Shown one piece after another: positions 33,001 to 38,877 of a stretch of DNA of 38,877 nt. Each line of letters begins with the position of its first letter. Position 1 is the stretch's first letter. The DNA is taken from NCBI GenBank assembly GCA_036490175.1, contig DASXEJ010000392.1, positions 1-38,877 on the forward strand. Direction: 5' to 3'. The notes beneath the pieces were generated by a model that saw only the letters and a program-made list of their open reading frames with translations, did no database searches and had not been told where the DNA came from. Made by a program: the position numbers and the translations under genes. Source of the stretch: Pirellulales bacterium. Lineage in GTDB: Bacteria > Planctomycetota > Planctomycetia > Pirellulales > JACPPG01.

Positions 33001-33291
33001 GGCAGCTTCCTTTGTCAAAAACAGAAACGTGAAATGCGATACGTCCACTCGCTGTCGCGTACTTGCTGGCGGCGGACAAGCGCGTGAAGCAATGCGTGAT
33101 GGCGAGGGAGCGTACGCCGCCGCAGTGTTGGACCCGCTTCGGATAGAACGCGTCTATTGTGGGCGACCGGTTGCAGCCGGTCAATCGGTGAGACGCCGCG
33201 CGTGCGTACCCCGCTGCTGGGCTAACAGCCCTGCCGGTCCGCCAGAACGGCCCCCGGCCGAGGCATCGGTTGGCTCGGCCGGGGGCGATCA

Positions 33292-34005
33292 CTACGAGGC
33301 GATCATGCTGGCCCGGCGACGCGTGCCGCGCGAGAAAATCCACATGCCAATCAGCACAGGAACGGCGAACTTCGACAATTGAAAAATCGTTTCCGCCAGG
33401 GCCGTGCTAAATCCCAGGCCCAGGTTGAGGCTACTCCGACCCGGGACCGCTGACAGCTGCATGTCGAGCTGCGCTGCGCCGGCCAACAGGCCCAGGATGG
33501 CGCCAGTGACGATGGGCCAGCGTTGCGATACATTTCCTCGTGCGGCAATCCAAGCGAAGAACGCCGCGGTAAGCCCCGCTGGCGCAAGCAACGTACTGAT
33601 GCAGAACAGTCGCATGCCCCCCACGGCCGTCGGCGAGAGGCGATCGCTCGAGATCCCCGGATCGATCCATTTGCAAAGCTGCCCCATCGCGATCACGGCC
33701 AGCACACTGGCGAACGTCGCCGCGGCCATGACGACCAACGGGAGCACGACAAACATCAGAATCGGGTGCCGGCCGCAGAAACTACGCTGCCGAAATTCGT
33801 TGTCCGCCCGTCGTGCCACTTCGTGCGGCGCGCCCAAACGATCGAAAACGCTACGGGACTGGAGAGCATCCGTGCTCATCTGATCCTCCAATGAATCGGT
33901 GACATGGTCCGACAATTCGTCCACAAGCCGCGCGACATACGCCGGCGGCAAACGTCTGCGGGTCAGCTGCTTGTGCAGCTCGTCAAGCCAGCTTCGGTCG
34001 TACAC
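33292..34005 (-). CDS. Permease-prefix-domain membrane protein
   Basis: 237 residues from a GTG at 34005. The N-terminal 80 residues (WLDELHKQLTRRRLPPAYVA, then RLVDELSDHVTDSLEDQM and FDRLGAPHEVARRA) are the permease prefix domain 1 found in front of ABC-type permeases and in small stand-alone proteins. Four hydrophobic helices follow (about 95-118, 140-165, 175-195, 210-230). There is no ABC or FtsX domain, so it is not itself a transporter. The GTG start has AAGGAGG at five-base spacing, an almost ideal site, while the longer in-frame start lacks one. The gene overlaps the end of padR by 23 bases, so the two are translated together and probably regulated by PadR. The role is unknown; a membrane-stress or efflux-related function is inference from the pairing. 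Confidence 0.85.
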   Translation of the reverse strand: MYDRSWLDELHKQLTRRRLPPAYVARLVDELSDHVTDSLEDQMSTDALQSRSVFDRLGAPHEVARRADNEFRQRSFCGRHPILMFVVLPLVVMAAATFASVLAVIAMGQLCKWIDPGISSDRLSPTAVGGMRLFCISTLLAPAGLTAAFFAWIAARGNVSQRWPIVTGAILGLLAGAAQLDMQLSAVPGRSSLNLGLGFSTALAETIFQLSKFAVPVLIGMWIFSRGTRRRASMIAS

Positions 34006-34342
34006 GCTCGCCTCCTTGCAAGCATTCGGCCACCGCCGCCACGACACGCTGCCAATCGAGCACGCTGCGGGCGAGCTGTTGGCGTCCTGAACGAGTCATG
34101 TGGTAAACCACCCGATCGCGGCCAGCTACGGCTTGCCGCTGGGCAGCCAGCAACTGTTGCGCTTCGAGTCGGTGCAAAATGGGATACACACAGCCTTCGC
34201 CGAACTCCAGGCGATCGCCCGTGGCGCGGCGAATGGCCTGCACCAGCTCGTAGCCATACATGGGGCGCTCGTCGAGCAGTTGCAGGATCAGCATCTCCGG
34301 CACGCCGTTCAGAAATGCCGGATTCGTCTTCTTCGTATTCAT
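33983..34342 (-). CDS. PadR family transcriptional regulator
   Basis: 119 residues, typical of the small PadR-s2 type. The winged helix shows MLILQLLDERPMYGYELVQA, then IRRATGDRLEFGEGCVYPIL and HRLEAQQLLAAQ, the canonical PadR core with YG(Y/E)L and YP.L..LE. A short C-terminal helix (RQQLARSVLDWQRVVAAVAE) is the dimerisation arm. PadR proteins are usually repressors that respond to small aromatic or toxic compounds. It overlaps the following permease-prefix gene by 23 bases. A perfect 19-bp palindrome lies 12 bases upstream of its ATG and would overlap the leader, so autoregulation is likely. No strong Shine-Dalgarno is seen. The inducer is unknown. Confidence 0.93.
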   Translation of the reverse strand: MNTKKTNPAFLNGVPEMLILQLLDERPMYGYELVQAIRRATGDRLEFGEGCVYPILHRLEAQQLLAAQRQAVAGRDRVVYHMTRSGRQQLARSVLDWQRVVAAVAECLQGGERVRPKLA

Positions 34343-34354
34343 GCTGGGGGCTTG

Positions 34355-34373
34355 TACCTCAAAGTTTGAGGTA
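34355..34373. promoter_or_regulatory. Perfect 19-bp palindrome, probable PadR operator
   Basis: TACCTCAAA-G-TTTGAGGTA, with nine-base arms exact around one central base, 12 bases upstream of the padR start. Position and symmetry fit the binding site of the PadR dimer controlling its own operon. Inferred from sequence only. Confidence 0.7.
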
Positions 34374-34487
34374 TGCCAAGATCAGATTCTCATGACGTTG
34401 CATGAGACATGAAATGCGTCGCGAAACGCAGGACAAAAGCGGCGGGAAGGACCCGGCAGGCGTGATTGCACGTCAGCTTCGTACTGA

Positions 34488-35294
34488 TCACTCCAGCTTG
34501 AGCACATCTTCCGGAACGTCGACGTTTATTCCCGTAGTTGGGATATCGACTTTCAGCGTCCACAGCACGCCCTGGGTGACTAGGCGCCGGTAAAACTGCT
34601 GTCGCCAGTTGTCATGAAAGTGCAGGCCGGTAAATCCGAACGAGCGTCCGCCGTCGGGACGTTGCCAGGCGACCGATACGGTTTCGTCTTGCCCGTCGAT
34701 CGCAGCCGTTAACAGCGCCTGCGGCTGGGAATCGCCTTGCGGGCGCTTAAGGCGAAAGTAGAACTCGTCGTGGATATCGATCGGCTCGAGTCCCCGCGCG
34801 ATCGGATGCGTCGGATCCGCGGGGCGCAGCCGTGTGTCTAGCTTCTCGTAGCGGCGGTCCGGTCCGCCGTGGCAGGCACCAAATAGTTGTGTGAACGGGG
34901 CCACGAATTGCTGCTCTCGGCAGCCGATGCCCCAATGCAATGCCGTTAGCCCACCGCCGCGGGCGGCGAGCTGTGCGATCGCTTCCTGACGGCGTGGGTC
35001 GTTGCCCATCCATTGCGCGCCTTCACAGACAAACAACACGATGGCGTCGGATCGACGGATCAAGTCCGCTGCTTCCGGGCAAGGTTCGTCGGCTTGGATC
35101 GTCCGGACGTCGATCGTGTCGAAAGGCTCAAGGCATTTGGCCAGTACGCGCAGGCCAGCCATGAACTCGTGCGTGGTCGGCGGGTGATTGTCTCGTTTTT
35201 GGCCGATCAACAAAAGATGCTTTTTATCCGCCGAGGTTGCCACGCTCGACAGTAACAGGAGCGCAGCAAAAGCCAGGACAATCCGCGTGGTCAT
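34488..35294 (-). CDS. Secreted ThuA-domain protein
   Basis: 268 residues. A signal peptide (MTTRIVLAFAALLLLSSVAT, then SA) is followed by a ThuA domain, a class I glutamine-amidotransferase-like fold: KHLLLIGQKRDNHPPTTHEF near the N-terminus, DAIVLFVCEGAQWM, GGGLTALHWGIGC and FGFTGLHFHDNW near the end. ThuA-like proteins in planctomycetes are linked to trehalose and other disaccharide use, but the reaction is not well established. AAGGAGA precedes the ATG, supporting the start. It is divergent from the MBL-fold gene (233 bases apart) and lies upstream of padR on the same strand, 145 bases away, with the PadR palindrome in between. No terminator was identified. Confidence 0.88.
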   Translation of the reverse strand: MTTRIVLAFAALLLLSSVATSADKKHLLLIGQKRDNHPPTTHEFMAGLRVLAKCLEPFDTIDVRTIQADEPCPEAADLIRRSDAIVLFVCEGAQWMGNDPRRQEAIAQLAARGGGLTALHWGIGCREQQFVAPFTQLFGACHGGPDRRYEKLDTRLRPADPTHPIARGLEPIDIHDEFYFRLKRPQGDSQPQALLTAAIDGQDETVSVAWQRPDGGRSFGFTGLHFHDNWRQQFYRRLVTQGVLWTLKVDIPTTGINVDVPEDVLKLE

Positions 35295-35527
35295 ATCTTT
35301 GTCTCCTTCGGAGCCGTCGAATGAGGCCGGTACGTTCGATCGATTGGGCGTTTGTTTTATGGGCAGTCGCGATTATACGCTGACGCCACGATTGTCGTCA
35401 CGCAAGGAAAGTGGCGATTTTCCCCCGCCGTGCTTGTGCGGAGCTTTGCATTGACCGAGTATCAAAAGACGCGAGATCAGCCAACAATATCATTGGTTTG
35501 GGTAATCTGCCGTACGGGAGACAGGCG

Positions 35528-36355
35528 ATGGAACAGGACTCGGCCGAAAGTAATTCGTTCGAGGTTCGTCGCGGTATTACGATCGTGCCGGTTCGCAGCG
35601 CGACCATTCCTCCGGCCACACATACCAATTGCATTCTTGTCGGAGACTGGGATCTGTATGTAATCGATCCTGGCGCGAGCGACGCTGCCGAACTGTGCCT
35701 GGTGACCGATCGCGTAAATCAGTTGATCGATCGCGGCGGCCGGGTCGTTGCCGTATTGCTGACGCATTCTCATCCTGACCATACCGCCGGTGCCGAGTAT
35801 CTCCGCCGTTTGTACGACGTGCCGATCATGGGCCACCAGGCCGCCGCTGCTCAGGTCTCGTTTGCGGTCGATCGTTTTTTGAATGACGGCGATGTCTTAA
35901 CCTCTGAACATGACCCTCAGTGTCGATTACAGTGCCTCCATACGCCAGGTCACGACCCAGGCCATTTGTGCTTTTTAGAGTCGCAAACGGGCGTCCTGTT
36001 GGCCGGCGACATGGTCGCGAATCCGGGCACGATTGTCGTTTCTCGCCAATACGCCGGAGACATGTCGCACTTTTTACAGAGCCTCGAACGTTTGCTTGCC
36101 GTCGAATGCCAGATGATCGTTCCCGCGCACGGGCAACCGTCGGACCAGCCGCGCGAGTTGATCCAGCGTCAGCTGGAACATCGTCTGTGGCGAGAAGCAA
36201 AAATCGAGCGTGCCTACGCGGCCGGAGCCACGACTTTCGACCAGTTGTTGGCCCAGGCGTACGATGATGCTGCATCGTCGGCGATGCCCCTGGCGCGGCA
36301 TGCGCTGGATGCCCATCTCGCGAAACTCGGTATCGAACTGCCAGCCGGTCTCTAA
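35528..36355 (+). CDS. MBL-fold metallo-hydrolase
   Basis: 275 residues, cytoplasmic (no signal peptide). The metallo-beta-lactamase fold is complete: NCILVGDWDLYVIDPGASDA, the metal motif LLTHSHPDHTAG (His-x-His-x-Asp-His), LHTPGHDPGHLCF for the next His, LLAGDMVANPGTI for the bridging Asp and MIVPAHGQP for the last His. The C-terminal 60 residues are helical, like the winged-helix tail of LACTB2-type hydrolases. It hydrolyses a thioester, phosphodiester or lactone-type bond with two metal ions; the substrate cannot be told. ATG 35528 is chosen because GGGAGA lies upstream, and the 39 codons before it look like non-coding sequence. It is the first plus-strand gene of the group that continues with the DUF1080 and ChbG-like genes. 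Confidence 0.92.
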   Translation: MEQDSAESNSFEVRRGITIVPVRSATIPPATHTNCILVGDWDLYVIDPGASDAAELCLVTDRVNQLIDRGGRVVAVLLTHSHPDHTAGAEYLRRLYDVPIMGHQAAAAQVSFAVDRFLNDGDVLTSEHDPQCRLQCLHTPGHDPGHLCFLESQTGVLLAGDMVANPGTIVVSRQYAGDMSHFLQSLERLLAVECQMIVPAHGQPSDQPRELIQRQLEHRLWREAKIERAYAAGATTFDQLLAQAYDDAASSAMPLARHALDAHLAKLGIELPAGL

Positions 36356-36652
36356 CTGCTCTGGTTGGAAATCCCAGGGGGTTGCCATTTGCGAGGATCC
36401 TTTGCCCATTCGTCCGCCAATCGTGTGGGCATCGTCGCTGGGAGATTTGCCCTGGGTCTGCGGCGACCCCAGCATCGGGCGAGGTGTCCTGGACTTCGGA
36501 GGTTGCCCTCCTTAGGTCGCTGGGGTCGAGGGGGTTCCGTTGGGGTGCATAGCGGCTGGTCGCTTGACGTGCGAAACCGCGGATGTAAGGTGGTTCGCAG
36601 TCCCCGTGTCGATTCTGAATATCTGCCGCCCTGTCTTGATGAGGAATAACCG
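36356..36652 (+). other. Intergenic leader with nested inverted repeats
   Basis: 297 bases before the DUF1080 gene. CGACCCCAGC at 36464-36473 is exactly complementary to GCTGGGGTCG at 36519-36528. Between them GGAGG/CCTCC at 36498-36511 can form an inner hairpin. This is either a structured leader RNA or chance in GC-rich DNA. No T-run follows, so it is not a normal terminator. Confidence 0.35.
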
Positions 36653-37291
36653 ATGAGAGTTGCGCTTCGCTGGTTCTCGTTCGCGGCCGCGGTTTTAATC
36701 GTTTCGTTCTCGACCGGCCAAGCCAACGCTCAGGAAGAGAATTGGGTTTCGTTGTTCGATGGAAAGACAATGGACGGGTGGGAGAAGGTCGGCAACGAGA
36801 AGAGCGTGTGGGAAGTCAAGGACGGTGCCATTAGTGGCTCCGGCCCCGCATCGATGCTGGTTTCGACAAAGGGCCCCTACAAGAACTTCCGCTACCGCGC
36901 CGAGATCAAAATCAATGACAAAGGAAACTCAGGCCTGTACTTCCGCACGACGCGCAAGCCGGGCTTTGCTGATGGCTACGAGGCGCAAATCGATAGCACG
37001 CACAACGACCCAATCCGTACTGGATCGCTATACGGATTTTGTCACGTTTACAAGCGGCTTGTCGAACCCGACACCTGGTTCACCTACGACTTGGTTGTCC
37101 GCGATGACGTGTGGCGCGGCCGGCCGATGACGCGCATCAAGATCACGGTCAATGACGACGAACTTTACGAATACCTCGACTTTGCCCAAACGTTCAAGGA
37201 AGGCCACTTTGCCTTCCAACAACACGATCCCGGTAGCAAGGTCTCGATCCGCAAGGTCGAAGTCATGGAACTCCCGCCCAAGGGTAAGTGA
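36653..37291 (+). CDS. Secreted DUF1080 (3-keto-disaccharide hydrolase-like) protein
   Basis: 212 residues. A signal peptide ends near GQANAQ. The mature domain is the DUF1080 concanavalin-like fold, recognised by WVSLFDGKTMDGWEKVG, VWEVKDGAISGSGPASMLVS, FRYRAEIKINDKGNSGLYFR, GYEAQIDSTHNDPIRTGSLY and the closing GHFAFQQHDPGSKVSIRKVE. Some members cleave 3-keto-disaccharides, and many planctomycete paralogues have no tested function. GAGGAA lies nine bases before the ATG. Length is normal for a single-domain member. The next gene, 198 bases on, is a secreted carbohydrate deacetylase-like protein, so both may act on periplasmic sugars. Confidence 0.92.
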   Translation: MRVALRWFSFAAAVLIVSFSTGQANAQEENWVSLFDGKTMDGWEKVGNEKSVWEVKDGAISGSGPASMLVSTKGPYKNFRYRAEIKINDKGNSGLYFRTTRKPGFADGYEAQIDSTHNDPIRTGSLYGFCHVYKRLVEPDTWFTYDLVVRDDVWRGRPMTRIKITVNDDELYEYLDFAQTFKEGHFAFQQHDPGSKVSIRKVEVMELPPKGK

Positions 37292-37307
37292 GCGCCTCAG
37301 GGGCGTC

Positions 37308-37334
37308 ACACGGCCGATCCGTGGATCGCCGTGT
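37308..37334. other. Hairpin in the DUF1080-ChbG gap
   Basis: ACACGG pairs with CCGTGT and an inner CGATC with GATCG, with one bulged C and a four-base loop, giving an 11-bp stem. It starts 17 bases after the DUF1080 stop. There is no T-run; it could be an mRNA 3'-end stabiliser or an attenuating structure. Confidence 0.4.
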
Positions 37335-37489
37335 TCGTAATGTCCGGTTCTGGGATGTCAGAGAGCGTCGGCGACGGCGTCGATGCTTGACGTGCGCCCC
37401 CGGGCTGCCCAGAATCGGATCGCTGAAGCGTCCCCGCCTCACGCCTTGCGGTTTCTTGGCCGGCACCTTTGCCAAAGGATCCATTCGAA

Positions 37490-38533
37490 ATGCAACTCGA
37501 TCTTGATTCGTTGCCCGCGTCGTTATCCCGTCGTGTGTGGGGCGATTTCATTCGCCGCAGCGTGATCGTGGGCTTGTTGGCGTGTCTGGCATCGGTGGCC
37601 GTCGTCCAAATGGTGCGCGCCGAAACGTGGGGTGAAAAGCTGGGTTACCCTGCCGGCAAGAAAGTGCTGATTTTGCACGCCGACGATATCGGCATGTGCT
37701 ACGAAGCCAACGAAGCTGCCAAGGCCTATCTCAAGACGGGCCACATTCAGTCGGCCGCCTTGATGGTGCCGTGCCCTTGGTACAACGAGATGGCGAATTG
37801 GTACATCGAGAATCCCGACTACGACCTGGGTTTGCACCTGGCCCTGACGAGCGAGTGGAAATGGTATCGCTGGGGTCCCGTGGCCGAACGGGCGAAAGTC
37901 CCCGGTTTAATCGATAACGACGGTTACCTGTGGCGTGCCGTGCAGTCGGTGGTGTTGGCGGCCAAGCCCGAAGAGATCGAAGCGGAAATCCGAGCGCAAA
38001 TCAATCGCGCTATCGCCCGCGGCACGCGCCCCAGTCATATCGATACGCACATGGGCACGCTTTTCGCGCGGCCGGACTACACCAAGGTCTATTTGAAGGT
38101 TGCCGAAGAGTTTCGTATCCCGGCCATGGCGATCGAGCCCACGCCCAAGGTGATGGCGAAGTTCAAGAAGCAGGGCTATCCGGTCAGCGAAGCCGGCAAC
38201 AAGATACTGACCGACTACAAGCTGCCGAAGCTGGATGATTTCTGGGCAGCGCCCGAGGGTAAAACCTACGAAGAGAAGCGCGAGAAATTCTTCGAGTTGG
38301 TCCGTTCGTTCGATCCGGGCATCACCGAGATCATCTTCCACCCCTCGGTACAAACCGAAGGGCTCAAGGCCATCACCGGCTCTTGGCAGCAACGCGTGTG
38401 GGAGGCGCAGATGTTCTCCGACCCTGCTGTACTGGCCTTCTTCGAACGGGAAGGAATCCTGTTCACGAACTGGAAAGAGATCATGCGCCGGTTCGACAAG
38501 AAGGAGCCAGCCACCAACAAGGCCGGCGGTTAG
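37490..38533 (+). CDS. Secreted ChbG/YdjC-like carbohydrate deacetylase
   Basis: 347 residues. A long N-terminus (MQLDLDSLPASLSRRVWGDF, then IRRSVIVGLLACLASVAVVQM) places a hydrophobic export helix after basic residues, so the enzyme is likely periplasmic or membrane-anchored. The ChbG/YdjC core follows: KVLILHADDIGMCYEANEAA, GLHLALTSEWKWYRWGP, SHIDTHMGTLF with metal-binding His, and TEIIFHPSVQTEG. This is the polysaccharide-deacetylase-like metal amidohydrolase family acting on N-acetylated sugars. ATG 37490 is preferred because AAAGGA lies about nine bases upstream; a TTG at 37469 is in frame. It is a distant paralogue of the cytoplasmic protein at 5305-6309. It probably shares a sugar-degrading role with the DUF1080 gene, though the substrate is unknown. 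Confidence 0.9.
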   Translation: MQLDLDSLPASLSRRVWGDFIRRSVIVGLLACLASVAVVQMVRAETWGEKLGYPAGKKVLILHADDIGMCYEANEAAKAYLKTGHIQSAALMVPCPWYNEMANWYIENPDYDLGLHLALTSEWKWYRWGPVAERAKVPGLIDNDGYLWRAVQSVVLAAKPEEIEAEIRAQINRAIARGTRPSHIDTHMGTLFARPDYTKVYLKVAEEFRIPAMAIEPTPKVMAKFKKQGYPVSEAGNKILTDYKLPKLDDFWAAPEGKTYEEKREKFFELVRSFDPGITEIIFHPSVQTEGLKAITGSWQQRVWEAQMFSDPAVLAFFEREGILFTNWKEIMRRFDKKEPATNKAGG

Positions 38534-38689
38534 AACACCCTGCGTCCTTGAGGTGCGCGGCCGGGTGCGGCAGCATTGATCACGAATCTCCGTAGGTCAT
38601 TGCGCGCTGGGGTGCTCCCAAAGCTGCTAGGCGCGTCGTCCACCAGGGCTTGCGCATAGAGAGCCTGGCGACTAACAAGCCAGATGTAC

Positions 38690-38706
38690 CGTCACACGAT
38701 GTGACG
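38690..38706 (-). other. Hairpin just after groES
   Basis: CGTCACA and TGTGACG are perfectly complementary around a three-base loop. On the minus strand it begins five bases after the groES stop codon. No T-run follows, so it may be a rho-dependent or imperfect terminator, or a processing site. Confidence 0.4.
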
Positions 38707-38711
38707 CCATA

Positions 38712-38877
38712 CTACTTCAGGATCGCCAGGATTTCGGTCTCGTTGAGGATCAGCAACTCTTCCATGTTGAATTGCACTTCGGTGCCGGCGTAGTCGTTGA
38801 ACAACACCCGGTCCCCTTCGTTGACCTGTGGCCTGGCGCGGGTGCCGTCTTTAAGAATGATGCCGTCCCCCACGGAC
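38712..38877 (-). CDS. groES: Co-chaperonin GroES, C-terminal part (runs off the window)
   Basis: On the minus strand, 54 complete codons end in TAG at 38712-38714; the N-terminal part lies beyond the window. The peptide contains VGDGIILKDGTRARPQVNEG, DRVLFNDYAGTEVQFNMEEL and LILNETEILAILK. This matches the C-terminal half of the 10-kDa chaperonin, including the V.EGDRVLF..YAGTEV strand and the final L.L.E.(D/E)ILA.(I/L) element. GroES caps the GroEL barrel as a heptamer in the cytoplasm. Its promoter, and any CIRCE element, would be outside the window. groEL is not immediately downstream here, since the next plus-strand gene ends at 38533. The frame is intact. Confidence 0.93.
   Translation of the reverse strand, partial: SVGDGIILKDGTRARPQVNEGDRVLFNDYAGTEVQFNMEELLILNETEILAILK

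Noticed and set aside
35826-36770. Minus-strand frame of 314 codons
   Set aside because: Antisense to the MBL-fold gene and the start of the DUF1080 gene; Arg/Pro/Thr-rich and without domain.

Overview
The window looks like a piece of a planctomycete chromosome, probably of the Pirellulales/Rhodopirellula type. This rests on gene content, not on a database search. The markers are a LEPR-XLL surface protein with dockerin repeats, two PEP-CTERM proteins, a YTV-type cysteine-rich wall protein, a BBP2-type porin, a PVC-type c-haem dehydrogenase, DUF1080, ThuA and DUF3500 proteins, a planctomycete-style leucine-rich repeat protein, and many secreted proteins. No insertion sequence, phage gene, rRNA or CRISPR array was seen.

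Layout. 1-198: 5' part of an unidentified minus-strand gene, truncated by the window edge. 421-3908: an ECF sigma factor followed by a membrane-anchored YfbK-like vWA protein with an anti-sigma-like N-terminus. A GGAAC-N17-CGTC element upstream suggests autoregulation. 4267-7617: a glycan cluster of GT2 glycosyltransferase, ChbG/HpnK deacetylase and GT87 membrane glycosyltransferase. 8028-10820: a large LEPR-XLL/dockerin/LamG surface protein preceded by a perfect 19-bp palindrome. 14614-10890 (minus): a two-gene operon with an ATGA overlap, made of a MauG-like dihaem cytochrome fused to a parallel beta-helix, then a free-standing beta-helix paralogue. 14878-14951: tRNA-Arg(ACG) with its own terminator, then about 1 kb with little content. 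15995-17739: two tandem PEP-CTERM paralogues.

20666-17973 (minus): LemA plus an HtpX/M48 protease with a long C-terminal extension. 22063-21110 (minus): YTV-type protein with a strong terminator. 22670-24076: BBP2 porin. 26784-24208 (minus): PVC-type beta-propeller/c-haem dehydrogenase. 27887-26952 (minus): secreted GlpQ-like phosphodiesterase. 28028-28183: a structured, terminator-ended segment without a convincing gene, possibly an sRNA. 28484-28720: a small His-rich membrane protein. 33000-28804 (minus): alpha/beta hydrolase, PQQ-type beta-propeller, DUF3500 protein and LRR lipoprotein, the last two coupled by ATGA. 34342-33292 (minus): PadR regulator and permease-prefix-domain membrane protein, overlapping, with a perfect 19-bp operator-like palindrome upstream. 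35294-34488 (minus): ThuA protein. 35528-38533 (plus): MBL-fold hydrolase, DUF1080 protein and a second, secreted ChbG-like deacetylase. 38877-38712 (minus): C-terminal part of GroES.

Biologically the region is dominated by envelope and periplasmic functions: carbohydrate turnover, c-type cytochromes, surface anchoring and envelope-stress-type sensing. The most distinctive item is the dihaem-cytochrome/beta-helix fusion with its coupled paralogue. The regulatory items most open to testing are the putative ECF promoter, the two 19-bp palindromes and the candidate sRNA.
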